Below, piece by piece: positions 12,648 through 24,745 of a stretch of 64,000 bases of DNA. The position numbers were made by a program, and so were the translations under genes. The DNA lies in assembly GCA_963422465.1 (NCBI GenBank), contig OY730171.1, positions 1,612,001-1,676,000 of the forward strand. The letters run 5' to 3'. This DNA comes from Lichina pygmaea. Taxonomy: Eukaryota > Ascomycota > Lichinomycetes > Lichinales > Lichinaceae. Every line of letters begins with the position of its first letter. Within the stretch, counting starts at the first letter, position 1. A model generated the notes under the pieces. The model was given only the letters and a program-made list of their open reading frames with translations. It ran no database searches and was not told where the DNA came from.

Positions 12648-13354
12648 CGGTAATCGATCACGTGACGCACAGTATCACCCAACGCTCAATTGGTGACTAC
12701 CTTGACAAAAACTTGAATATCTCAACTAGTTTTTGTCAGATTAGTCTCAAACTTGGATATGTGGTAGGCGAGAACATAGGAAAGAGATAGGGAGCAATAG
12801 AAGTCTAGTGTACAAAGGATGATGACTTGCTCAAGACTCGGCCATGTGAAGTCAGTTTTAGAGCTTCTGTCTCTGAACTCTACTTATTTCCAGTATCTTT
12901 AATAAGAGGAGTCTTATTGCTTGGTGGAGAAAAGCTCTTAATAGTATCTGAGCTTTCCTGGACCTTCTGCCTTTCTCCTATCTGATCCTTGGACTGCTTG
13001 ACTATGCACAACCAGAGTCACAAAATCTCAACTTCAACTTAGGTGATCTGAGATGTTATAGACTACTCCTGACAGCTTAGAGCACTGACCTGACCTACTA
13101 GTTCTGGTTTTAAGTGTTTTTAAAAACCTTGATGATTGTTGAGTTGACTTCTTCTTAGAAGGCGCTTTTCCTCTGATGGTGACAAGAAAGTGCATAACAA
13201 CTGATATAGTGCTCTGCAGTAGTCGCAGTATAGCTGATATGATCCACCATGTCATGTTTAGCAAGAGCATCACTTGTTTAGTTGTTCTATGGCTTCTTGA
13301 TGACAACAAAAACTGAGCGTTGGGTGATACTGAGCGTCACGTGATCGATTACGG
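12648..13354. mobile_element. Non-autonomous pogo-like element (MITE-like) abutting P1
   Basis: About 0.7 kb flanked by TIRs of the P3 type. The left end reads ATCGATCACGTGACGCACAG from 12653; the right end reads GAGCGTCACGTGATCGATTA, finishing at 13354 before TA at 13355-13356. The two TIRs match over about 40 bp with a single mismatch. The interior has no transposase similarity and no convincing gene. It includes a perfect 10-bp foldback (TGACAAAAAC at 12703-12712 with its complement at 12729-12738). It would depend on a transposase supplied in trans. The exact left end (12648 or 12653) is ambiguous because it runs into the right end of P1. Confidence 0.75.
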
Positions 13355-13356
13355 TA

Positions 13357-15009
13357 TCGGCGGCCGCAGGATGCCTAGTCAGATCTGGGCTGACTAAGCA
13401 AGCCGCGGGGCAGCCTCGGAGGCTAAGAGACGCATCCGAAAGTACTCGTAAACGAGCCAACTCCTCTGTGGTCAACGGCTCTTGAGTTGATCTCCTATGG
13501 CCCTGCGCAGGGGATGGATCTTTGAATGATGGCTCGCTGCTGGCCATGTTGGCCTTTACGGTAGTCTGCTGTGTACCGTACGTTACGTACTTAGCCCGAC
13601 TCGGCCACGGACTACACAAGCGTTGAGTTGAGATATGCGTACATATCGATATCTGACATCGCTTTATTGAGGTCTGACGAGAGGGATGTCAAAGTATCTG
13701 CGGAGCTTCTGCGACTGAGACTGCACCTCGTGAATTCGTCTGGATCGTCATCCAAACAGTACGTACCAGAAAATCACGTTGGCGCGATACCGTATGGCTT
13801 TCTGAGGTGGGGAAACCCCGCCAGTTTGGTCGCGGGGGCTACGAGGTACATGTGGGAGGCTGACCGTACACGTACTTGCCGATAGTCTAGCTCTCTGTCT
13901 AGATTATACCGAGCTCAAAAGTACTTATGAACTTCTATAGATGAGGCGGGCATGGAGATACTCGTAAGAGAGACATCCGCAACGTACCTTCGTGGCCTTG
14001 TGCTACATCAAATCCGAGGGGAGGCCGTTGTCTGTGCAAGATGATGGCTATATACCTAAGCCCGCGACTCCCCACTCTCTCCAGCTGCCTTCATCATGCC
14101 CTACCGATACTCTACACCACTTTCTTCTTAGATATCTTCGTCCTTCAAGCTGCCCTTTCAGTCTTGTCAGCAGCTTCTCCTCGGCGTGTTTGGTCACTAG
14201 CATCCCCCCAGTGTCTTCTGCCTGAGGCTGGCATCAATCTGTCATTGAGTGAGGATGAAATCATCATAGGTACCGTACACTTCTTGTGATCAAGCGGGTC
14301 GACAGTAGATTTAAATATATGGAAGTACAGGCTGTATCAATGGAAATGGCCAACTGATCCACGTCAGTTCACTTGCATGCCAAAGTTACGTGCATGCTCT
14401 CTCTAAGGCCAGCACCAACCTCTTCCAAGAAAGGTTTGACTCAAGCACTAACAGATTTGTCAGACAAAACCTCTAAAGGCATGGTGCCTCTAGCACCTAC
14501 AAAGCCTCAAAGGCTGGGTGGGACTATGCAAGCCTTGCTGGCTTGTGATTCACGCATGCTGATTCAGGAGGGTGATCAAAGTTCCTCTTACAATGCTGGA
14601 AACACGGTGGCTCCGACTGCGGCATGAGAAAGTGTTCCTCTACTTCATCCTCATCGCTGCACGAGCAATATGACGACCTTCCATTTTGTCTTGGTATAGG
14701 AAGCTCAATTGCCTGCCCACTTCAGCTCTTGCAAAACAAATCTGTTCAGACTGACGGCAAAGGTCCTGTCCGTATGTCAAAGACCGAACATGTCATTGGG
14801 CAACTGATGGGTCACCAACCAAGCTTCGCACCCATCATCTCCCCCCCCTCTCACAGCCCATGGCCTGAAGTCAACTTTCTCCAAATCCTTTGGTTCCCTG
14901 TCAATTGACAGGAATTGACTGACGTCACTGAATGCGGACGGTTGTGGGCACAGCAAGGAGACTGGACGTTATTTTTTGTAGGAGACCTAGCTAGGGCTTC
15001 GGAGTCTAC
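13357..15009. other. Intergenic region, no gene assigned
   Basis: I see no recognisable gene. A minus-strand open frame from ATG 13550 (MASSEPSFKDPSPAQGHR...) of about 65 codons runs straight into the end of the MITE-like element; it could be a truncated 5' exon, but I do not recognise it. Two overlapping plus-strand frames at 14373-14908 look compositionally plausible but match nothing known to me. GTAC-core motifs occur at 13569-13590. Confidence 0.4.
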
Positions 15010-15015
15010 CTTTGT

Positions 15016-15300
15016 TGGTATGGTATGGTATTCCTACTCCGTTTCAGAACTAGCTACTGCTAGACTATGCCGGGAACACTGTGTAGCTGTGTAACAAGGA
15101 AAACCTCTGGGCCCTAGAGCTGCAAGATCAAGAGAGACCTCTAGGCTCCAGGGCCCAAAGGGCGAAAAACCTTATTGTCCCACACGTCTCTAGCGACGGT
15201 AAACTGCTGGGATAACGGTTGAACAAAAAAGGAGGTCTGTAGCAGCAGAAACCTCGAGATTCCCTTATTCAGGAAGAGGAGGGGTTGCGGAGGCCGCCGG
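15016..15300 (-). mobile_element. LINE-like 3' tail remnant, copy A
   Basis: Read on the minus strand, the sequence ends with CTAGTTCTGAAACGGAGTAGG followed by tandem ATACC units at 15016-15033. A closely similar tail, ending CTAGTTTTGAGATGGAGTAGG, is found at copy B about 0.8 kb away in the same orientation. Both have GGGCCC-rich sequence before the tail. A shared tail closed by a short tandem repeat is typical of fungal non-LTR elements (Tad1 branch). No coding part is recognisable in copy A, and its upper boundary is a guess. Confidence 0.4.
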
Positions 15301-15835
15301 TGTTGCTGGTGTTGCTGTTGCTGGAGGTGGTGTTGCTGCTGCGCGTATCGCCGTCCCCGTCACTGCTGCGTGGGCGCTTCTCACCAGGAGCCCGCGCGGG
15401 GGGTGGTGGTGGTGGTGGTGGGCTGGGGGGGCTGGGGGTATTATCGACACCACCACTGCTATTGTCACCGTTGGCCCTGATGTCGCTGCTGTCTACCTTT
15501 GTTACACTCCGGGGAAAGAGCGATTAGCATGTGACAGTGTGAGTAACACCGACTGCAGGGCACGAGAAAAAAGAAATATGGTAGAACTCCGTTGAACTAG
15601 AAAATAGGGGTCTGATGTCTTGTTCTGGGTAGGTCTGAGCATGATCATATAGACAGTTGCGGGACTCTAGGATCAGTCTCTCTCTGATGCAAGCCTCCGC
15701 CCATGCCCGAGCCTTCTGATCCATCCAGACAGTACGTGACTTTCAGAGCTCTCTCCTCCCCGCATACTCAATATCTCCTATCTCTCTCCTGTCGCCACCA
15801 AGATGAAACATGAGCTGTCTGGACACCAGACGTAG

Positions 15836-16515
15836 TATAGCATTATATTGTGTTGAAGTCCTACTCCATCTCAAAACTAGCTAAGCTAGATTATGCTGGG
15901 AAACTGTAAACTGGTAAGGAAAAGTCTGGGGCCATGTGACCCCAGGGCCAAAACGTCCCCTGCGGCCCCTAGGCGGGAGCCCTCCGACCGAGATGCTGTG
16001 AGCAAGGGAAGGGACTGCGGTGCAGTCAAGCAAGAAGAAGAAGAAGAAGAAGAAGAGAGAGGTTGTGAGAGTTGATCCCGGGCCCAGGAGAGCTGGAGGG
16101 CAGGAGATCAAGGTGGAGGAGCCACATCGCAAGGGCGGCGGCTGCCCGGTGATCTGACGTCAGTAGCTGGATGTTGGTTGTGGGGGCGACCTGGCGCAGG
16201 GCTTGTCGCTCTCTAGTGAAGCGCGAGCAATCTAGAATCATGTGTTTGGCAATCTTCCACTGCCAACCGTAGAGGCAGGCCGGCGTCTAGGCGGAGTGGC
16301 GCCTGCTTGTGGGGCATGGCCTCCGGCTTCCACATGCCGCGACCACCAGGAGCGAGTTGGTGGTGCGGCGGGGAGGCGGCGGCCCGCCCTCGAGCTCCTT
16401 CCAGCAGTCCCAGCACCACAGTTCTGCTAGCTGGTATGCCTGCCACAGCGATTGCAGGCGGAGTCGCCGGGGCTGCTGCGGGGTGTGGCACATAATATAG
16501 CAAGATCCATAACGG
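15836..16515 (-). mobile_element. LINE-like 3' fragment, copy B, with the end of an ORF2-like frame
   Basis: The minus strand carries a fragment resembling the C-terminal end of non-LTR reverse transcriptase proteins: a Cys/His-type stretch WQWKIAKHMILDCSRFTRER followed by an Ala/Leu-rich end (about 16090-16290), with less clear similarity up to about 16500. Frame breaks are present, so it is a dead fragment. Downstream come a (CTT)n tract at 16030-16053, a GGGCCC-rich segment and a tail similar to copy A ending near 15840. The element is 5'-truncated, as is usual for LINEs. The family assignment rests on eye comparison only. Confidence 0.45.
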
Positions 16516-16519
16516 TGGG

Positions 16520-18169
16520 TGATTTATGCTCCCTCTTATGAATGCTGTAGCACCATAGGATAGCCCTCGACGCACATATCAAAGGTCGGATAAGAAGTAG
16601 TACCTTTGTTCTCCCAAGGAATCTTTGTTGTCATCTCGACAAGGCCTGTGTACTGTACGTTTAGACAGCAAGCCGCCAAGACCTTTACGACTTCAACTTG
16701 TAGCATGAATGCAGCCTGCAGGGGCGGACAAGCAAGAAGACTTGAATTGCACATCAGCAGACGATGGAATGCCCTAGCTAGACATCAGTGGTGGGTGTTA
16801 TCGTGCCAGTAAATTCACATGGGAGAGCTTCACGATGTCTTGAACTTCATTCGACTGTCTTTTTAAATAGGCGGGAAAGGTATGATGCTCGGAAGACAAG
16901 GAAGAAAACCTCTAGAGCACCATATGACTGTGTATCATGAACCATCGCCGTGGCAGACCGGAAGATGCTCTAGCATTCCATACAAAGAAAGACAATACCG
17001 GAGGTCAAAGTGGATGTGGCAGGAAAAGGAAGGAGGCGGGCGTGCTGAGTGACATGGGGATTCCTGTTGGTGGCAGGAGGGTTGCGGGATAGGTGTACGA
17101 GTATGGAGCCTGAGGTGAAGGGAGGATTGGTAGGACAGCAAAAGACATGGCTGTTGTTGCATTCGGCCAGAAGCAACCACCCGCTGGATATTTTCCCTTG
17201 GAACTCCTGCTTCTGCCTCCCAGTATTCATCGACCGGAGATGTAACAGCAACGCCGTCGCTGCGCAAGACCAAAAAAAGGTAGATATATGTGATGACGGA
17301 AAAAGGACCATGTGTAACACGCATGAGTCGGCAAGTGCAGAGGGTTTGATGTCAAGAGATGGAGTAGTGAATGTCGAACGTTAGATGTGGGGAGATGATG
17401 AGGGAGGGTCGCCTGCTGGCATGAATGATGTAGCTGTCTTGCGCATGTTGTCGTAGAGCTGAACATTCGACTGGGTGCAAAATCGAGATAGATGCCGGGG
17501 TAGGTCCTGGTCTTGCTGCTGCGTTGTAGTTCAGGGAGGATGCCTAGGAAAGAAGAAGAGCTGCGGGCAGCAGTCTCCGAGACGGCACGAGCAAATGTCG
17601 AAGTTGTCTCGAAGCAGTGGGACTCCCAGCCGGAGAGGCCTTGCATAAAAATCGCATCCATCGCGGTCGGAGCCAGCCCAAAGAAGAAACGGCTGGATAG
17701 TGGCAAGGGGCTTGAAGACCCCGAGACCCGTTTGTTAGCCCGTGCTGGAAGATCGGACAGCAGCGTCCTCGAGAGCATCGTCGAGAGCATCGGCTTAGTG
17801 CGGCGGTGACCAGGGGCACAACGGCGTGCAAGCAGCAGAGAGAGAACTCTTGCATCTCCCGTGGTCAACGACCTGTGCTGCGGGGGGCTGCTGCATACGG
17901 CCTGGATGATTAGTTGTCTCGATTATCCGAAATGGTAGCCGCGACCCTCCCTCAGGATGTCGTAGGGTGGGAGTCACTCGGAAAATTGTTCCAGGCACGA
18001 GCCCCAGTCGGATGTCATTGGCTGGCAGATACTCGCTCGGCGAGGTCGGGCCGTGACCATGGCCACGGGGAGCCTCTAAAACGCTGGCTTGCCGCTAGCG
18101 TATCGTACCCGCGAGTTGCACACCGTTCCTGATATTCAAGCTGGAGAATGGTTTATCAGAAAATCCAAT
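16520..18169. other. Intergenic region, no gene assigned
   Basis: Several medium open frames occur on both strands (16935-17324 minus, 17227-17868 minus, 17513-17809 plus), but none shows a known domain, signal peptide or consistent splice structure. The part closest to 18169 probably contains the 3' UTR of the PTH11-like gene. Confidence 0.4.
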
Positions 18170-19530
18170 CTATGCTTTTTCTCTGGCCCAACTGATGTGA
18201 TCTTCGCCGGCGTGAGGTCTGGAATCTGCGGTGATGGTCGTCCACGTCATTCCTGTTCCTGGCGGGATGTTATAACCGGTATATGGGGGATTTGCTTGGC
18301 TGTCCGTCATAGTTTGCAACTGAGATTGCGGCGGCCAGGACATGGTCGGACTGGGCTGGGCAGTGGATCGGCTTAGGATTCGCCGTCGGCCAACAACAAA
18401 CAGTGGCCGCATAACCGGCAGACAAGCGCAGACGATGCCGAGACACACTTCGACAATCGTCCAAATAGCAGCATTGGTGCTGTCCCCTGGTCGTGATTGT
18501 CAGCTGCAAACCTCGTGGCCTAGGACCGAACGTCGTAACTCACACGTAGGATCACCGCCGGAAGTAATGTCGAGGAGGTACGGAGTTCGAACGATGCTGG
18601 CTAGACAAACACTATCGAGTTCCGGTCAGCTATCGGTCACCCATTCCGAGTAACGGGGTACCGTACAAGCTTCCGAGTAGAAGTAGCCCGGTGAGCGCCA
18701 GTTTCTGCTGCCGAGAGACTCGTAGCGACCACACGATGGGTAAAGGTAGAACGACGATGAGGATGTTCGTGACTATGTTGATGACGGATGCGGCGAGAAA
18801 CAGGACAGGTGTGTTGATGCATGTCCCGTCCAGATGCCTGATCCATAGGCGGTCCACCGGTGTGCATTGAAAGATTGTCGCAAACGTGAAGGCCAACCAG
18901 TAGGCAAGCACGATGATACCAACGCCCGACGAGAGCTTTCTGAACCGATTCGTATCGAACAGACGACGGTAGAAGAAGAGAATCGAGACCTTGACGACGG
19001 TGATGACCTGCAGGTAAACCAGCTCGAATGTGTACTGGGTCTAACGATGGTAAGCACCAGACGTCGAATGTCCTTTGAGACCTGTAGCCGTTGTAGTACA
19101 CGAAACGTACCAGAAAATGTCTGTCTACTTTCGCTCGTCCAACAGCCGCCGCATGTCTTGCGAGACCGTACTTCGTCGCTGAACTCGGGTCAACGCGCTA
19201 TAGAACGGACACAGCGCAAGGAAGCATGAATCTTACCGACCACCCCGTTCGCGAAAAGACCAAATGATAGCACCTGTGAGGAACAACGTGAGCTCCGAGG
19301 CACGCCTTCTCTGAGGAGCGACGTAGACCTACCAGCGCCGCGAAGATGGTGTAGTCGTCCGCCAGTAGCTTCGTCCGGTTGATCCTCCGTGCGACGAGTC
19401 GAAGGACGACAGCAACGGTAGCAACAGCATTCATGAGGGCCGTTGAAACGAACAGGACGACGCGACGATCGTCCGAGGCATGCTTCAATTGGTAGGCAAT
19501 GTCCTCTGGGGTTGGCGGCTGAAGTTTCAT
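18170..19530 (-). CDS. PTH11-like fungal rhodopsin-domain integral membrane protein
   Basis: Six exons on the minus strand: 19530-19333, 19273-19237, 19178-19111, 19040-18667, 18611-18544 and 18486-18170. All phases close, giving 353 residues. The protein has an extracellular N-terminus, about seven hydrophobic segments and a polar C-terminal tail. Family signatures are visible: LLADDYTIFAAL after TM1, FQCTPVDRLW with the nearby CINTP cysteine, VLPLPIVWSLRVSRQQKLAL, and DPTWDSTNAAIWTIVEVCLGI before CLPVMRPLF. This is the large Pezizomycotina family that includes the Magnaporthe Pth11 receptor; members sit in the plasma membrane and a few sense host or surface cues. There is no CFEM domain at the N-terminus. 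Two introns are unusually close together around a 37-bp exon. The ligand is unknown and the signalling role is inferred from the family. Confidence 0.82.
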
Positions 19531-21343
19531 TTTGTCCAGGTCTTTTCCTGTTGCTTTACTCGCCCAGTTTTCTTCGATATTGCACCGAGCGTTCTATGAT
19601 CTCCTTATGAGAAGCATGACATCCGCCGTCGCGATTCGATTCGATGCGGTCTAGGACAAGCTCGTCGTTGAAGCTCCTCCACCCGCGCTGCGATATCACA
19701 GCTCATGCGCAGCTCCGTCGCAGGTATCAGGACTCGAGGAGAACCTCAAGGAGAAGATGGGGAGACGCAACGTATCGGACACAAGAGAGTTCTGGGATCC
19801 AATACTGCAGACTCGGCTGGACCGCGGCAGATCATGCGGCCTCGGAGCCGACTTCTTTACGAGATATAAACTCCTGGCCGCCAATCCCGCGTCACGCCAA
19901 GCTTCGCTTTCTCCACTAGGTTGAAGTTACACGGCTCAGTCCTGGATAATCATTCCGTGGCCCACGGACGCACAGTACGATATGTACTTCGTAGCACGAG
20001 TAGTTCCGAAGATCCGAGATGGCTGCCCGATGCGATCAATGCTCCCACGAGAAGGCTCACTACCTTGCCAGATTTGTCGTAACCTTGGCTTGGGTTTCCA
20101 GCCGCAGAGTCGATCAGCACTTGACGTTGCCAGCCACCGCCGCCAAGTTGAAACTGAAGCAAGCTGCGCCATAGGCTAAGCTGGCGCCGCTGGCAATGGG
20201 TGAGTCGGCGACCTGATAGCCCACTCGTACTCTCCTGTCTTCCAGAAACGAACTATTGCTCGTAAATCCAGCCTCCGAGCACACGTGTCGATCTTGAAGA
20301 GTCGTGTCGGCAGATCGAGCTGCAGGCCTAGCACGTCCCCTCCTGATGGCGGTCGCATGATATGGATCGTCCTTGTTCCAATGGCATGCAATGACGGCAC
20401 GATCGTTCCAACGCCCTTCCAGAAAGTCAACTGTTTCAAGGTAAGGGACGCCGCAAGCGAGAGAGGGTAACAATCTCCGCCGGTTGCCCACCTCATCCAT
20501 CGATAATGGATGTGGACGAGATCTCTCACGGGTGAGCTTCATGGATCTTTTCTCTTCAAGCTTCATGGTCAGCACAGATTGAACTGCCATCCAAAGTCGT
20601 AGGATGTACGGAGCGTACGGGAGTTCAGAGTATGTCTTCGATGTGCGACCAAGATGCTGCACCAAGGCTCGCTGGGCGAAGAAGCAAATCAGCGAAGAAG
20701 CAATTCAAAAGAGGGGGACGAGCGACGTGATGCGAAAAGAAAACATGGTCTCGTGCGGTATCGGACATCGGCCAGCGAAAACATGAGCCGCGAAATCCTG
20801 ACTTCTTCCGTCTCCAACGGGGATGATATTCAATGCACACCAAGTTCTAGCTCAGTGACAGCGAGGAGTAGGAGGACATGCGTCGACTCAGCAAGAGAAC
20901 CTAGGCATTCAAAGACCATCTCCCGAAGCACGGCGGGTATCGCGACAAAGGCTGAAAGAGCTTTGACGGAATTGACGAGTTGCTCATCAACAGGTCGATG
21001 GTACGTAGTAGGATTCATGATCTTGGCTGAAGCTTTCTGCGCGGGCAGAATTCCTATTCGCTGGTAATGCCAAACGCAAGAGGCGCCCCTGTGAGGGGCA
21101 TTGGCCCGAACTTGACCAAATACAGTAGGAACCGAGTTTCTCAAAATATCCACAACAATAAAGGCGACATGGCGTACCTCGTACGTCGGAAGCAGCAAGA
21201 TACCACTCCAGGTATAACATACGGACGAGCAAGCGAGATCTGCTCTCTGACAGCATTCCTGTCGCCATCGCCAGCGCCCATTCACGATCCACGTTTTTGC
21301 GGATATCAACCTAGCAAGACACCGGAATTGTATAGTCGTCTCG
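19531..21343. other. Intergenic region with unassigned minus-strand open frames
   Basis: Open frames on the minus strand at 19696-19884, 20114-20665, 20625-20843 and 20830-21309 could be exons of an uncharacterised gene lying between DAD2 and the PTH11-like gene. I could not find a splice model that joins them, and I recognise no domain. On the plus strand nothing is convincing. This is the best place in the window for a missed multi-exon gene. Confidence 0.35.
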
Positions 21344-21891
21344 TTATCTTTGGTGAGCTTCGGAGAGGGGTGACTCCGCCACCGGAATCCTCACGAGAGT
21401 TTGCGGCAGAGGGACATCGTTCGTTTCAGGCCCTTCCTGGTCCTCTCGCAGTCTTGGCTTCGGCACTTTCACTACGTCACAAATCAACATGCGTCTCGAA
21501 GAAATATCACGTGACCAGAGGCGGATCACAGTAGAGGGACGTACTTGAAGCGAGATGTATGGCTCGTAGAACATTGTGCCAATTTGACAGCACCAATGCA
21601 ACGGCTAGGTTGCAACGAATACTCAGCATCATCAGCAACTGAACAGTGATGATAGCAAGGCGACTGTGTACCCTCAGTCCCATCAGCCAACGTTGCAAGC
21701 TTCTCCTCCAGCGCTCTCATCTGACTTGCTAGACCTGCGCTGAGATCTCGTAACTCCTTCAGATTCTCCAGCTCCACTTTCTTTTCGTGGATGCGCGCCA
21801 ACAACACCGGAGATGGTCCACTTTGTGCCTGCGGGTGTGCCATTGACGGTCGATGCAGGTTTGAGGTGAATGTTCGATTAGTGTGAGCCAT
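21344..21891 (-). CDS. DAD2: DASH/DAM1 complex subunit Dad2
   Basis: Three exons: 21891-21672, 21604-21545 and 21471-21344; phases close and give 135 residues. The protein shows the Dad2 layout. A variable N-terminus is followed by a coiled coil (ARIHEKKVELENLKELRDL, then MRALEEKLATLADGTE, about residues 30-72). Next is the short conserved block AVALVLSNWHNVLRAIHLAS across exon 2. The C-terminal exon has KVPKPR and the family motif PLPQTLVRIPV. Dad2 is a subunit of the fungal outer-kinetochore DASH ring that couples chromosomes to microtubule plus ends. Its start lies about 0.9 kb from the start of SGO1 on the other strand. The start at 21891 was chosen because upstream in-frame codons include no ATG. 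I consider the identification strong. Confidence 0.88.
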
Positions 21892-22800
21892 GGCGATTGG
21901 CAAAGGAGCGTTATACAGTACGTATGTAGGTAACGTACAGCTCTTCAGCTCGTCTCAGGTAGCAGCTGGGCTGCGTTGCTTGTGACGCAACAAAAGAGTC
22001 CAGCCAGGTGGTGCGCTGAAATCACGATAACCCCGCAATTAGTGGTAGCTGACTTGTAATATAACTGATGAGATCACCGCTAGTACTGGCACTAGTAGCC
22101 TTGGAGGTAGCCGCTTCCTGAACCGACATGCCTAGCCACTGCTGCTGTAGCGTGCCTAGCTACAGTACGGAGTACAGTGGCACGACACAAGTCTGCGTAC
22201 ACCTTCATACATAATCTACCTCGGGTTAGTCCGGAGGACCAATACATCATCACTTGCTGCCGTCGCTGTTACTCTGATTCTGTCGCATTACTTAAGAAGA
22301 TAGCAGCTGATGGGCTGTACCGGTATACGCAGACTTGTGTCGTGACACTGTGCCTCCGTAACAATAGCTGCAATTGACCTGACGTGTTGAGCTACAACTT
22401 TTGCACGACCACCAAAGAAAAGCACCACGATATGTGACATAAGTCGCAATACCAAGATTCGGAAGATCGAATGCAGTCTACATCTCTCAAGAGTATTTGG
22501 CTAGCTGATGTGTGATCAGTCCTTAGTCAGCATCTTGATGTAGGAGGTGCTACGTAACGATACATACTCGTACGTACTCGTACGTAGCGGCGCTGCGCGT
22601 TGCCAAAGCGCACTAAACCTAACTGGGGCAAAGATAAACAATCGAACTTATTTCATGGGCTGAGCGGCTCGGAAACATCAACACATCGCAATCGCTGCAC
22701 TACTTGCAGACATTGCGGAAGGTCTATCAATACCTCGGCACTAAGCAGCGCATTAAACCAAGATCAAGACTGCTCATCTATCACGTTGAAGAAGCTCTCA
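21892..22800. promoter_or_regulatory. Shared upstream region of DAD2 and SGO1
   Basis: About 0.9 kb between two divergently transcribed chromosome-segregation genes. GTAC-core palindromes occur at 22170-22182 and 22559-22590. I see no clear TATA box. The open frame 22600-22875 overlaps the SGO1 start in another frame and is probably not a gene. Confidence 0.4.
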
Positions 22801-24710
22801 ATGGCACGGCTCAATGAGCCCCCAGTGCCGACAGAATCCTTCGACGTCCGTAAGTGCGCTCCGTGCGGCTGCTAGCAACTGTCACTGCTTCCTGGGGGCT
22901 ACTAACGCGCCAGTATGCCCAGTGAAACGTCGCTTTATACGGCAGAATCGTGACATAGCCAGGTAGGGCATCAGAACGGTCGACACAGGCAATCGGCGTT
23001 CGCATGGGTAGCTGACCAACTTCCCCAGGGCCAACTCAACGCAGTCGCTTCGCATCCGAGAGCTTGAGGATGAGACGACGCGACTTCAGTCGGAGAACCT
23101 CAACCTACGCAAGAGAGTAATTCAATTCCACCGGACCGGATCGAAAGTGTGCAAACAGGAACTTTTCGTGCAGCTGGACGAGGTGAAATATCAGCTGCAG
23201 CAGAAGATGAAAGAAGTTGGAAACCTGGTTGACGAACTGGGATTGCTGCAAGTCAATACCATGTCGGAAACAGAGCTGGATGCTCTGTTGGGTCTATCTA
23301 CAATCATTCGCACGTCACCCTCGTCGCCGGTAACTCGAAGGCCCCGAAGGAGCGTCGTCGACCAGGAAGGAAAACTGGCCATCATCGTTGAAAGCCAGCT
23401 TTGCCCGCGAAAGACTTTGAGGTCGGTAGTGCTAGACGCATGCTGCTACAGGATTGAGTTGACATGGAAGCTAGTGAGGATGAAGCGCTCGATCTTATTA
23501 CCGAATGCAACGACGCTGCGAGCGCTGTCAACTCTCCAGACCTGCCAACCCCACCCATTGCCCACTTTGAAACCGAAGAACGTTACGAGCGTTGCAAGTC
23601 GCGTTGCAGCTCACGAGACGAGATACCGAGCGATGAGAGCTTGGATGGAATAACAAGCAGCGCCATAGCTCGATTCGATGACAGAAAGAGACGACGAGAA
23701 AGCGCCAATGTCTTTCACTTTATGAACGACCGAGCCGAGGCCATTGAAGTGGCGAACAAGGGTTGGCGTGGAGGAGAACAACCGGAGCCCTCAGTCGACG
23801 GCGAGAAACCGTTAAAGTCGGCGGCCAGACGCAAGATCAGCGTCAGGGAAGATCGTGACTGCAACAAGAGCCCAAACTTGTCCGAGGAACAACCTTCAAT
23901 CATCTCGCAACATGCTGGAGGGAGTGATGAGGTCGCGGTTGAGCATGTCGAGGATGATTTTTCCACCGAGAATCACGTCTTGAGGAGCAGTGGTCGGGTG
24001 GCGCGTTCAGGGCGCGAGAACAACGTGTCGGCCAAGCAGGACTCGAAACTGACAACAACCAGCCACAAGAGGAAGGCGGCATCGCCGGAAAGGCCAGCTC
24101 TAGGACCCAGTACGTGGTTGTGTCGTTTCGGTTATGTTGTCGAGTATCGACATGCTAATATGATGTACAGAAAACGCAAACATAGACCCCGTTTCACCCC
24201 TCAAAAACTACAAGTCGACTACGACCACGTCGAAGCGTAGTGACAGCAAGAGCGCCAGGGGCAGCGAGAGCAGAACGTCCAAGGCCATAGCGACGACGGA
24301 CTTCAGGCCGTCGGTATTGGACCGGCTGGAAGCTCGAGCTCAGAAAAGGGCAAAAGACCAAGAAGAGGCCGAGCAGAAAAAGTCGCAAGAGCAGGAGGCC
24401 AAGGAACGCAAAGCCCGAGAGCGGGAGGAAGCTCTATCCGCGAGTCGACGTGAGCGATCTCGAGCGAGAGAGTCTAGAGGCTCTTCGGCTGCTACCCAAA
24501 AGGATGCCGGTCCGAAGAGGAGCTCCAGCTCGAGACGAACTCGCTACTCCAAATCATCCGCGGCGTCACTGGCTGTAAGCGACGACGAGACCACGATGGC
24601 TTCGGGTCCTACTGCTGTTGGCGTCTTAGGTATGGGAACGGACCGGAGACGAAGCTCGACGCGGTCCGAGTACCGTAGTTCGAAAGCTTCCCCGTCCCCG
24701 CCCGCAGCGA

Positions 24711-24745
<35 letters not shown>

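Larger units (their letters stand above)
4934..12650 (+). mobile_element. pogo/Fot1-type DNA transposon P1, split by gypsy G1
   Basis: A Tc1-mariner superfamily element of the pogo/Fot1 branch. The left end begins CCGTAGCCGATCACATGACG after a TA at 4932-4933. The right end finishes TGATCGAGTACGG before a TA at 12651-12652. Taking out the gypsy copy and one target duplication leaves about 2146 bp, close to the 2132 bp of the empty copy P3. The element holds one two-exon transposase gene, which is decayed. Its right end is joined without spacer to the left end of a second, non-autonomous element. TIRs are imperfect and diverged from those of P3, so P1 is an older or different subfamily member. 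Confidence 0.85.

Noticed and set aside
13034-13309. Minus-strand frame inside the MITE-like element
   Set aside because: No similarity to transposases and no conserved motif; the element looks non-coding.
14373-14908. Two overlapping plus-strand frames
   Set aside because: No family resemblance and no splice signals joining them convincingly; left unassigned.
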